Source: CAZRVH01 sp964603635 (GTDB lineage: Bacteria; Patescibacteriota; Gracilibacteria; Peribacterales; Peribacteraceae). Taken from it: 44,448 nucleotides of DNA. The translations under genes were made by a program, and so were the position numbers. Positions 22,565 through 29,310 of the stretch are shown here, one piece after another (the stretch's first letter is position 1; every line of letters starts with the position of its first letter). Where the stretch lies: positions 1-44,448 of the forward strand of contig CAZRVH010000008.1 in the NCBI GenBank assembly GCA_964603635.1, in the 5' to 3' direction. The notes under the pieces were generated by a model. The model worked only from the letters and a program-made list of their open reading frames with translations. It did not search any database and had not been told where the DNA came from.

Positions 22565-23065
22565 CTATCGGCCCGTTGGCTTCAAAATTCCATTTGCCAC
22601 CGTCCGACCGGGGGTCGAGACCCCCTCCGAAGACTCCGCCGTAACGATCACGGACACATACCGTTTAAAGTCCTTTTGGGCCTCCAATTTGAGGGAATGG
22701 CGCACATCGCCCCTCTCGTTTCGCAGTGTTCCGAGCTTCTCAAAGGTGCGTCCGGAGCCGTCTGCCAACCAGCCAAGATAAACCTTGCCTTGGGGCGCTT
22801 CGGCGATATTCAGCTGGATGCTGACCCTGCCGACGCCGTCCTGGAAGGCCCACACGACGGCCGTGCCGTTCGCCAGGGTATCTTCGGTTCCGTTCATGGG
22901 ACCTACGCCCAAATACGTCAGTTCTCCATGCTCCGGATCGGCAGGCAGGGATGCTTTTACCCCGCCTAAGGGGGCGGCAGAAGAGGGAGAGACTTCAACC
23001 GATGGCGCGGCAGGCTGTGCGCAGGCGACCAAGAGCAACGTGATGAGCGGGAGGAGGGTTTTCAT
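22565..23065 (-). CDS. Lipoprotein with RskA-like (anti-sigma-K type) domain
   Basis: 166 residues from the ATG at 23065. MKTLLPLITLLLVAC is a lipoprotein signal with Cys15. A Ser/Pro/Ala-rich linker precedes a beta-sandwich-like region (about 60-165) with VSIQLNIAEAPQGKVYLGWLAD, FEKLGTLRNERGD and a YVSVIVTAESSEG strand. This resembles the outside domain of RskA-type anti-sigma factors, but no cytosolic sigma-binding part is present, so it is not an anti-sigma factor as such. It starts four bases after the O-antigen-ligase-like gene. Confidence 0.65.
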   Translation of the reverse strand: MKTLLPLITLLLVACAQPAAPSVEVSPSSAAPLGGVKASLPADPEHGELTYLGVGPMNGTEDTLANGTAVVWAFQDGVGRVSIQLNIAEAPQGKVYLGWLADGSGRTFEKLGTLRNERGDVRHSLKLEAQKDFKRYVSVIVTAESSEGVSTPGRTVANGILKPTGR

Positions 23066-23069
23066 AGGG

Positions 23070-25097
23070 TTACCAAAGGATGCCCGGCTTGCGGGAAGTA
23101 AGGCGCGTCCGTTCCGTTTCGGCATGGTCCGCCGCCTGTCGGGCGATCGTCAGGTACCGCTTTGCTTCGAGCGGAAAGATCTCTCCAAGCAACCTTGCGA
23201 CGGTTTGCAATTCTTCCACGTTGCGCGAGAGGGCGATGAAGTGCGTGTTCTGCCCGATGGCGTTCGCATACGACGAGAACAGCGTGTCGATCTCCGTCTT
23301 CCGCAAGCGAATGGCATCCGGCTTCCCCGCCGAACGTGCCGCTTGGAGGTACAGGGTCGTGATCCCGAGGTCGGTCATGCGTCCGAGCTCGTAGGCCTTG
23401 GCGATGCTTTCGAATGCCATGGCGTCGTCCCCCGTCTTGAGTGCCAGGATTCCTTTGAGTTTCCACACGCGTGCGTCATGGGGATTGATCGCCGCATACC
23501 CGTCCAAAGCGTCCCCGGCTTCCTGCGTCCTGCCTGCGTCCATAAGGAGCACGGACTTGCTGAGCAGCATGTCGCGTCCGAACTGTTCCCCTTCCGACCT
23601 TTCATACCACATCAAAGCCTCGGCGGCATTTCCGTCCGCTTCCGCATGGCGCGCATACGAGGAGGTGACGAGGTAGTACCCTTCGACTGCCGTGACGACC
23701 AGAAGGGCGAGCGCCAGCAGGAATTCGATTTTGATGGCGAAGCGGGACGCTTTCCACTGCCGGAAGGACGACGTCTTATCGGTGCGTCCGGCCGCTGCCG
23801 GCGCGTAGAGAATAGCGATGACGATCCACATGGGGAGCTTGATGGCGATAAACTGAAGGTTGTAGTCGATCATGTTGTGCGCCAGCACACCCAGCACCGC
23901 CGTGCCAAGGAGCAAATCACGGGCATCATTTTCCCGCGACCAATCCGCGCGGCGTTTGAAGAAAAGTTTGTGCAGCGCGTAAAAGCAAATGCTGCACATG
24001 ATCAAGGCGTAGGCCGCCGCGGACGGCCACCCGCGCTCCATCGCGAGTTTCAGGAGCACGTTGTGCGGATGGTCCGACGTTGCCAACACCCCCTGCGCAT
24101 CCTTCGTCTGCACGAAGCGGAAGCTGTAGGGGCCGTAGCCGAAAAAAGGCTTTTCCGAGGCGGCTTTCAGGGCTTGGCTCCAGAACTGGGCACGTTCGTC
24201 GATGGACGAGCGTCCTTCGCTGGCGGTAAAGGTGACCTTTTCCGACACGGACTGCACGGGGAAGCGAAGCGAGCGCACCGAGTTGGCAGCGAAGAACGTC
24301 ACGATGGCAATGCCGAAAACGATGGCGCAATGCAACGCCGCCATGCGGATGTTCGTCAGGATTTGTTTCTGATAACGCACGTCGCGCAACGTAATCATAC
24401 ATAGCAGCACCGTTACCAACGCGATCTGGGCCGCGAGCGCGAGGACTGATCCGCGCGAGTAACTGAGGAACAGGCTTCCCAACATCAGCCCTAAAACGGC
24501 ACTGAAGAAACAGCGCTTCTTTCTTCCGTTGGTCCGCACCGCCAACAGCAAGACCATCGGCCAACTGAGGAGCAGGTATTCGCCCCATGCGTTCGGCCAG
24601 AAATCCGTGTCGAAACGGTAATCGAAAAACGAACCGACAAAGCGATCGACAGGCTCCAACGTATACACCGCCAATCCGACGAGGCAGGCGATGACCGTGA
24701 CCGTCGTGATCACCTTCAGGAAATTCGACAGGAAGGATGAATCGCTTTTCGAAGCAAGATCGCGTACTACCCAAAGAAAGAGAAGGACGCTCGACACGTC
24801 GCGGAGCACATCGTCGAGCCCGTAGTTTTTTGTTTCGGAGAAGAGGTAGCTTGCAACGGTCCAAAGCGCGTAGAAGATGATCAGTGCCCACACGGCCATA
24901 TGCGGATCCCCCGCATCGTCCTGCATCCTGCGGGCACGAAAAATCCGCCGGGACAGCGTGGCAACGGCCAGAAGTCCGGAAAGCAATGCGAACAGCCACG
25001 TCATTTCCAAGGTCTTTCCCCCTTTCCAGAGAACGCTGAATGCGACCAGGAACAGAATCGCACCCTCGCCGACGCGCGACAGGGTTATCCCTTTCAT
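23070..25097 (-). CDS. O-antigen ligase-like membrane protein with C-terminal TPR region
   Basis: 675 residues. About ten or more membrane segments (roughly 10-440) contain the Wzy_C/O-antigen ligase block: SEKPFFGYGPYSFRF and an outside loop with SDHPHNVLLKLAMERGWP. A soluble C-terminal part (about 455-640) has TPR-like helices (EADGNAAEALMWYERSEGEQ; INPHDARVWKLKGILALKTGDD). Family members polymerise or ligate surface glycans, or O-glycosylate proteins; which applies here cannot be told. The ATG at 25097 is preceded eight bases upstream by TATACT, so eight upstream codons are excluded. A lipoprotein gene follows. Confidence 0.85.
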   Translation of the reverse strand: MKGITLSRVGEGAILFLVAFSVLWKGGKTLEMTWLFALLSGLLAVATLSRRIFRARRMQDDAGDPHMAVWALIIFYALWTVASYLFSETKNYGLDDVLRDVSSVLLFLWVVRDLASKSDSSFLSNFLKVITTVTVIACLVGLAVYTLEPVDRFVGSFFDYRFDTDFWPNAWGEYLLLSWPMVLLLAVRTNGRKKRCFFSAVLGLMLGSLFLSYSRGSVLALAAQIALVTVLLCMITLRDVRYQKQILTNIRMAALHCAIVFGIAIVTFFAANSVRSLRFPVQSVSEKVTFTASEGRSSIDERAQFWSQALKAASEKPFFGYGPYSFRFVQTKDAQGVLATSDHPHNVLLKLAMERGWPSAAAYALIMCSICFYALHKLFFKRRADWSRENDARDLLLGTAVLGVLAHNMIDYNLQFIAIKLPMWIVIAILYAPAAAGRTDKTSSFRQWKASRFAIKIEFLLALALLVVTAVEGYYLVTSSYARHAEADGNAAEALMWYERSEGEQFGRDMLLSKSVLLMDAGRTQEAGDALDGYAAINPHDARVWKLKGILALKTGDDAMAFESIAKAYELGRMTDLGITTLYLQAARSAGKPDAIRLRKTEIDTLFSSYANAIGQNTHFIALSRNVEELQTVARLLGEIFPLEAKRYLTIARQAADHAETERTRLTSRKPGILW

Positions 25098-25105
25098 CGG
25101 TTCCC

Positions 25106-25111
25106 AGTATA
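25106..25111 (-). promoter_or_regulatory. -10 box of leaderless O-antigen ligase-like gene
   Basis: TATACT on the minus strand, eight bases before the start codon at 25097. Confidence 0.6.
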
Positions 25112-25169
25112 GGAACAAAGAAGCAATAGGGGCAATAGTCGCATTTCAGATTGTATTTTGATGGCTGTG

Positions 25170-25261
25170 CCACGTGATTGCGCACAGTCACGTAAAGCGA
25201 CTTTGCCGCAACGTGACACGTAAAATTTGCTGCTCGCTTCTCTGTGCGCAATTGTACGTGG
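25170..25261. repeat. Compound long inverted repeat
   Basis: The outer arms CCACGT-g-ATTGCGCACAG (25170-25187) and CTGTGCGCAAT-tgt-ACGTGG (25242-25261) pair over 17 bases with a small bulge. An inner hairpin, TCACGT...ACGTGA, lies between them. It directly adjoins the first partial tRNA-Leu copy. Confidence 0.75.
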
Positions 25262-25279
25262 TGCCGATAGAGAGACTCG
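25259..25279 (-). pseudogene. Partial tRNA-Leu copy A (3' 21 bases)
   Basis: Matches the 3' end of the intact tRNA-Leu(CAG) with one difference and stops in the T loop, where a 73-base repeat (25280-25352) takes over. Confidence 0.75.
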
Positions 25280-25352
25280 CCTGTCCGGCGAAGCCCGCCA
25301 AAGCGGGGCGAAGACGGATGCGCGTCAGCCTTCGTGCCATTTATACTTGTAG
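25280..25352. repeat. CCTGTCCG repeat, copy 1
   Basis: Starts CCTGTCCGGCGAAGCCC, has a central GC hairpin (CCCGCcaaaGCGGGG), then CGAAGACGGATGCGCGTC and CCTTCGTGCC. Copy 2 lies at 25411-25482. Both begin exactly where a tRNA-Leu fragment breaks off. Confidence 0.75.
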
Positions 25353-25410
25353 TGGTGCCGATAGAGAGACTCGAACTCTCACAAGATTGCTCTTACACGC
25401 TCCTGAAGCG
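25353..25410 (-). pseudogene. Partial tRNA-Leu copy B (3' 58 bases)
   Basis: Nearly identical to the intact tRNA-Leu(CAG) from CCA to within the anticodon stem, then replaced by repeat copy 2. Confidence 0.8.
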
Positions 25411-25482
25411 CCTGTCCGTCGTAGCCCCCGCGTTGCGGGGGCGAAGTCGGATGCGCGTCCGCCTTCGTGCCGAAGTGCTCTA
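25411..25482. repeat. CCTGTCCG repeat, copy 2
   Basis: CCTGTCCGTCGTAGCCC, hairpin CCCCCGCgttGCGGGGG, CGAAGTCGGATGCGCGTC, CCTTCGTGCC: the same layout as copy 1. It ends at the 3' end of the intact tRNA-Leu. Confidence 0.75.
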
Positions 25483-25569
25483 TGGTGCCGATGGAGAGAC
25501 TCGAACTCTCACAAGATTGCTCTTACACGCTCCTGAAGCGTGCGCGTCTACCAATTCCGCCACATCGGC
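25483..25569 (-). tRNA. tRNA-Leu (CAG), CCA encoded
   Basis: Acceptor GCCGATG with its partner, D arm with GGTAGAC, anticodon arm CACGC-TTCAGGA-GCGTG (anticodon CAG), a long variable arm as in class II tRNAs, T loop TTCGAGT, discriminator A and CCA. 87 bases. Confidence 0.95.
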
Positions 25570-25589
25570 AAGGCACTTCGGCGGACAAG

Positions 25590-25612
25590 TCTACCAATTC
25601 CGCCATATCGGC
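25590..25612 (-). pseudogene. Partial tRNA-Leu copy C (5' 23 bases)
   Basis: GCCGATATGGCGGAATTGGT and the following AGA match the 5' end of the intact tRNA-Leu with one difference, 20 bases beyond it. Confidence 0.75.
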
Positions 25613-25686
25613 TGGGCCCGGTGAGGATACCAGAAAAGATCCACCCGTCTACGGGTTGTTTCTTTGTGGGTTTCGCGGATTATCCT

Positions 25687-25692
25687 TAGAAT
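25687..25692 (+). promoter_or_regulatory. -10 box of leaderless UPF0314 gene
   Basis: TAGAAT ends six bases before the ATG at 25699. Confidence 0.6.
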
Positions 25693-25698
25693 GGACGC

Positions 25699-26283
25699 AT
25701 GAAAAACGAACTCACGCACAAAGGCCCCTTCTTTAATCGCACCATGCTCGTGTGGACCGCGGCTACCTGCGTCCTTTTCATCGCGGCACTCAGGATGATG
25801 GGAAGGTTATGGATCGCGGAGGAAGGGTTCGGATTGTTTACGCCCGATGCCTGGGGCTCCACGACCTCGCAAATGTTCATGGACCCGTACTCGCTGTCGC
25901 ACGTCCTGCATGGCGTCGTGTTTTTCTACGGGCTTCAGTTCTTCCGCAAAAAACTGACGATGCCCTGGATTTTCTTCATCGCGATCCTTCTGGAGATGGC
26001 ATGGGAAATCTTCGAGAACACGCCGTTCATCATCAACCGCTACCGCACGGAAACGGCGTCGCTGAATTATTTCGGTGACAGCATCCTCAATTCGTTCGGC
26101 GACATCGTGTCGATGTTCGCCGGCGCGTGGCTCTCGGCACGGCTTTCCTGGAAAATCATGCTGCCGCTTTTCCTGCTGATCGAATTGGCGATGCTCTTCA
26201 CCATCCGCGACAACCTGACGCTGAACGTCCTTATGCTGGTCTACCCGATCCCGGGCATCAGCGAGTGGCAATTGGCGCACTAA
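25699..26283 (+). CDS. UPF0314/DUF2585 family membrane protein
   Basis: 194 residues with about five membrane segments. Family marks are present: SHVLHGVVFFYGLQF (about 73-87), MAWEIFENTPFIINRYR (about 100-116), YFGDSILNSFGDIV and the C-terminal IRDNLTLNVLMLVYP...SEWQ. The fold and function are not established. The gene is probably leaderless. Its stop overlaps that of the convergent msrB gene by four bases (CTAA). Confidence 0.9.
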   Translation: MKNELTHKGPFFNRTMLVWTAATCVLFIAALRMMGRLWIAEEGFGLFTPDAWGSTTSQMFMDPYSLSHVLHGVVFFYGLQFFRKKLTMPWIFFIAILLEMAWEIFENTPFIINRYRTETASLNYFGDSILNSFGDIVSMFAGAWLSARLSWKIMLPLFLLIELAMLFTIRDNLTLNVLMLVYPIPGISEWQLAH

Positions 26284-26639
26284 GCCGGGATGAACCGCAT
26301 CGATAACGAATTCACGCAATGACGCGTGTCTTTCTGCGTGATACGTTCGCCGCGGAACACATGTCCCAAGTGGGCGCCGCAGTTGTTGCACTGGATTTCC
26401 GTCCGTCGTCCGTCCGCGTCCACGAGTTCCTTCACCGCGCCGGGAATTGCGTCGTCGAACGCGGGCCATCCGCAGTGCGCGTCGAACTTATCGGTCGATC
26501 GGTACAGTTCCACGTTGCAACGCTTGCAAATGTACGTGCCTGTCTCGAAAAATTCATCGTATTCTCCGGTGCCCGGCGCTTCGGTTCCCTTGTCTTCGAT
26601 GATGCGTTTTTCTTCGTCTGTGAGTTGGTTGAATTCCAT
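26280..26639 (-). CDS. msrB: Peptide-methionine (R)-S-oxide reductase MsrB
   Basis: 119 residues. It repairs R-sulphoxides of methionine in proteins using thioredoxin. The zinc ligands Cys38/Cys41 (CKRC) and Cys84/Cys87 (CNNC), the HCGWPAF block and catalytic Cys108 in RHCVNSLSMRF are present. Family length is normal for a single-domain MsrB. The ATG at 26639 is chosen because the family opening F-N-x-L-T-x-x-E starts there and GGAG lies about nine bases upstream. A TATACA further upstream may be the -10 box. Confidence 0.95.
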   Translation of the reverse strand: MEFNQLTDEEKRIIEDKGTEAPGTGEYDEFFETGTYICKRCNVELYRSTDKFDAHCGWPAFDDAIPGAVKELVDADGRRTEIQCNNCGAHLGHVFRGERITQKDTRHCVNSLSMRFIPA

Positions 26640-26732
26640 GCGTCCATTCTCCGCCTTTCGCATTTGTATATCAATTGAAAACGGCCAGAGATTGCTCACT
26701 GGCCGTTTTCCTTGTTCAAACCGATCCAAATC

Positions 26733-27344
26733 CTAGGCACGCAAGTCCGCGAGGAACTGCGTGGCTTGCTCGACCGTCACGCCCTGGTAATAGTCCGCTA
26801 CGGAAGCGTAGAATTCCGCCACGGCACGCGCCGAGGTGTAGCCGAGCACGAGGCGCAGATTCACGTCGAGGTCTCCGCACTTGCGATAGCTCTCGATGAT
26901 CTTGTCATAGAACTCGGGACGGACGACAGGAGCGCTCATACCGAAGTTTTTCACCGGGCCGCAACCCATCGTGGGGCCGCCGACGTCGATCTTCTTCAAG
27001 GTTTCACCGAACGGAAAGTTTTCCTTTACCGCGTCGCCGAATTTGTAGAAGTTCACGACGACGAGGTCGAAGCGCACGATGCTGTGTTCATCCATGACCT
27101 GCTGGTGCTGGGGCAAGCCGAGGATGCCTCCATGAATCAACGGATGTAGAGTTTTCACGCGGTCATCCATTATCTCGGGGAATCGCGTATACTCCGCTAT
27201 TTCAATGACACGCAGTCCGGCAGCGGCGAGAGTCTTGCATGTTCCACCGGAGGCGTAGACGTTGAAACCGAATTCTTGCTGCATCACCCGGACGAAGTCA
27301 GCGAGGCCAGTCTTGTCAGTAACCGAAACGATCATGTTAGGCAT
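26733..27344 (-). CDS. Stand-alone IMP cyclohydrolase domain (PurH N-terminal half)
   Basis: 203 residues. Matches the MGS-like IMP cyclohydrolase domain of PurH: SVTDKTGLADFVR, YASGGTCKTLAAAG, PEIMDDRVKTLHPLIHGGIL, VVVNFYKFGDAV and KKIDVGGPTM. This domain closes FAICAR to IMP, the last step of purine synthesis. The AICAR transformylase half (~300 residues) of bacterial PurH is absent; the frame simply ends. AGGTGA lies four bases before the ATG at 27344. A minus-strand TAGAAT about 75 bases upstream may be the promoter. No other purine gene is nearby. Confidence 0.85.
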   Translation of the reverse strand: MPNMIVSVTDKTGLADFVRVMQQEFGFNVYASGGTCKTLAAAGLRVIEIAEYTRFPEIMDDRVKTLHPLIHGGILGLPQHQQVMDEHSIVRFDLVVVNFYKFGDAVKENFPFGETLKKIDVGGPTMGCGPVKNFGMSAPVVRPEFYDKIIESYRKCGDLDVNLRLVLGYTSARAVAEFYASVADYYQGVTVEQATQFLADLRA

Positions 27345-27505
27345 CGAATCACCTGAGGGATTGAAGGATCGGATCATTCAAGGAACCGCTTTCACGGCCT
27401 TTCCTGTGGAAAGTGTGGCATTCTAGCACGTAATCCCATGCGCAGTAGTTCATCTGGCTCAAAATGTTCACGAGAAATGGTATTAATCGCCATCCTAGGC
27501 AGGGG

Positions 27506-27511
27506 TATGAT
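27506..27511 (+). promoter_or_regulatory. -10 box of leaderless ATP-grasp gene
   Basis: TATGAT ends eight bases before the ATG at 27520. A TTAATC lies 17 bases upstream as a weak -35. Confidence 0.55.
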
Positions 27512-27519
27512 GATGACCT

Positions 27520-28422
27520 ATGAAGACGATTGCCGTATTTTTCTCTGCCCCAGGCTATGCGGATTACCCGTTCGACGACGATTACTACGTTCAGGCATAC
27601 CACGAACTCGCGCATCTTTTGCAAAAGAAAGGCGCACGCTTTGTCATCGTTCGCGGGCAGGATTCGTATATGGGCGGCAATCGGTTCGCACACTGCTGGA
27701 GGTTCGACGGTACCACGTTCAAATACGAAGAAGCGCCCGTCGAAGTCGATCTCATCTACGACAAGGGGTATTTCAAACATGACGAAGGCGCGACGCTTCT
27801 CAATGACCCCGTGATGAACGACATCTGCACCGATAAATTCAAAACATACGAACTATTTCCGCGAATCTGCCCCAGAACCGCTGTGGTGCATGACGAGGCC
27901 GAGAAGAACGAGTTGATCAAGGAATTCAACGACATCGTGGTCGGCAAGCCGCTCGATAACGAAGGGGGCAAGGGGGTGATAATCGACAGGCCGGACATCG
28001 TTCGCGAGTCCATCAAATCGTATCCGTACCTTCTCCAGGAATTCCTGGACACTTCCGCGGGCATTCCCGGCATCATCGACGCGATGCACGACCTTCGCAT
28101 GGTGATCGTCAACGGAGAGATCGCCGTAAGCTACGTTCGTTCGCCGGCGGCAGGGAAAAAAGTATCCAACGTGGCGCAAGGAGGAACCCAAACGGAGGTG
28201 CCCGTTCGTGAGATTCCAAAAGAAGCCCGGGCGTTGGCAAAGGCCGTGGATGATGTCTTCGCGTCGTACCCGCGCCGAGTGTATTCCGTCGATTGCGCGC
28301 GCGATGCAAACGGAACGTGGAAACTTATCGAATTAAACTCAAAGCCGGGCATTACCCGTGCGTACGAAGGACCGGATCACGTACGGTTCTTGGATCTTCT
28401 GACGGACGCGCTTCTGTCCTAA
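27520..28422 (+). CDS. ATP-grasp family ligase
   Basis: 300 residues. An N-terminal pre-ATP-grasp domain (about 1-100) is followed by the ATP-binding part with TDKFKTYELFPRICPRTAVV, IVVGKPLDNEGGKGVII (phosphate loop), YLLQEFLDTSAG, DLRMVIVNGEIAVSYVRSP and VYSVDCARDANGTWKLIELNSKPG, which supplies the metal-binding D/E-x-N. This resembles glutathione synthetase/RimK-like amide ligases. The substrate cannot be deduced and there is no telling neighbour. It is leaderless by its -10 box. The stop overlaps that of the convergent gene by four bases. Confidence 0.82.
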   Translation: MKTIAVFFSAPGYADYPFDDDYYVQAYHELAHLLQKKGARFVIVRGQDSYMGGNRFAHCWRFDGTTFKYEEAPVEVDLIYDKGYFKHDEGATLLNDPVMNDICTDKFKTYELFPRICPRTAVVHDEAEKNELIKEFNDIVVGKPLDNEGGKGVIIDRPDIVRESIKSYPYLLQEFLDTSAGIPGIIDAMHDLRMVIVNGEIAVSYVRSPAAGKKVSNVAQGGTQTEVPVREIPKEARALAKAVDDVFASYPRRVYSVDCARDANGTWKLIELNSKPGITRAYEGPDHVRFLDLLTDALLS

Positions 28423-28751
28423 AGGGACAGCCACTCCGTACCCAGTGCGCCCGGAGCGTTCACCGGAATCTGACGGCAGAAACTGAGCGGATCACGGCCG
28501 AGCAAAGGAAGAAGACCCCATCCGTTATTCTCGCAGTCCCACAGCGGTATAGGCTTTCGCGATGAAGACGAGCTTGAGGACGAATACGGTTTGAAGCTTC
28601 CCTTGCCCGTTATATACGGCTTGTATCCCTGGACATACACGTAGGGTTTGTAGCCGCCGGACTCGACGACGAACGGCTTGTACCCGGGAAAGTAGAACCC
28701 TCCCCACCCGAGCGTCAGGCCGATGAGTGACGTGGCGAATGCGCGCTGCAT
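28419..28751 (-). CDS. Secreted protein with GYKP repeats
   Basis: About 110 residues from the ATG at 28751 (28784 is an alternative). MQRAFATSLIGLTLGWGGF looks like a signal segment. Four short repeats follow: PGYKPFVV, GGYKPYVY, QGYKPYIT and GSFKPYSS, then a run of eight Ser and a Cys-containing tail (WDCENNGW, LSFCRQIP). The Tyr/Lys/Pro repeats recall adhesive or matrix-type low-complexity proteins, an analogy only. No family recognised. It ends in a four-base overlap (CTAA) with the ATP-grasp gene. Confidence 0.6.
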   Translation of the reverse strand: MQRAFATSLIGLTLGWGGFYFPGYKPFVVESGGYKPYVYVQGYKPYITGKGSFKPYSSSSSSSSRKPIPLWDCENNGWGLLPLLGRDPLSFCRQIPVNAPGALGTEWLSL

Positions 28752-28811
28752 AAGGAAACAGATGTACCTTCGATCCCCTTTCATCGCAACCATTTCGCGA
28801 TCTTTCGCATC

Positions 28812-28839
28812 TTGACTGTCCCGTCTATCACTCTACAAT
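28812..28839 (+). promoter_or_regulatory. groESL promoter
   Basis: TTGACT (28812-28817), 16-base spacer, TACAAT (28834-28839). The start point would be near 28846, with a ~70-base leader whose end is CT-rich. No CIRCE element (TTAGCACTC-type dyad) was found. Confidence 0.75.
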
Positions 28840-28914
28840 ATCGACTGACAAACATCGGGGTTTCCTCCGAGTGAATAGATTTTTTACCAGCATTTATCTT
28901 TTTCTTCCATCCTT

Positions 28915-29256
28915 ATGGCAGCTCTTCCGAAACTCGCAGTCGAGATCCAGCCTCTCGGCGACCGCGTCGTCATCCTCCCGCTCGAGGCGGAACAGGTCAC
29001 GGCATCCGGCATCGTCATCCCCGATACCGCCAAAGGCGAAAAGCCCCAGCAGGGCGTCGTCGTCGCCATGGGCAAAGGCGACATCCTGAACGACAAGGGA
29101 ACGAAGGTATCCAACCCGCACGACTTCCTGAACATCGGCGACAAAGTCCTGTTCGGACGCTACGCAGGCGACGAGGTGAAACTCAAGGACAAGGACGGCA
29201 AGGACGTGGAAGTCAAAGTCCTTCATTTGGATTCGATCCTCGGCATCGTGAAGTAG
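28915..29256 (+). CDS. groES: Co-chaperonin GroES
   Basis: 113 residues, longer than the usual ~95. The core has IQPLGDRVVILPLEAEQVTASGIVIPD, the mobile-loop region, GDKVLFGRYAGDEVKL and the end HLDSILGIVK. Extra length comes from an N-terminal MAALPKLAVE and a charged KDKDGKDVE insert. It caps the GroEL ring. The leader before the ATG is ATCTTTTTCTTCCATCCTT, pyrimidine-rich with no Shine-Dalgarno site. groEL follows after 54 bases. Confidence 0.97.
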   Translation: MAALPKLAVEIQPLGDRVVILPLEAEQVTASGIVIPDTAKGEKPQQGVVVAMGKGDILNDKGTKVSNPHDFLNIGDKVLFGRYAGDEVKLKDKDGKDVEVKVLHLDSILGIVK

Positions 29257-29310
29257 TCCTCGTCTACGCTCGGACTGACACCTATTTCCTAACCCTACCC
29301 CAACCACACT

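Noticed and set aside
22785..24404. 539-codon plus-strand frame opposite the lipoprotein and O-antigen-ligase-like genes
   Set aside because: Crosses two well-supported minus-strand genes and gives a charged, motif-free product.
25174..25736. Several plus-strand frames giving ERLELSQDCSYTLL or ETRTLTRLLLHAPE type peptides
   Set aside because: These are translations of tRNA-Leu and its fragments read from the opposite strand, a known annotation artefact.
27349..27780. Minus-strand 143-codon frame between purH-like and ATP-grasp genes
   Set aside because: Overlaps the start of the well-supported ATP-grasp gene on the other strand and has no family features.
28840..28914. CIRCE/HrcA operator before groES
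   Set aside because: CACTC and GAGTG pieces occur but are not in the required TTAGCACTC-n9-GAGTGCTAA arrangement.
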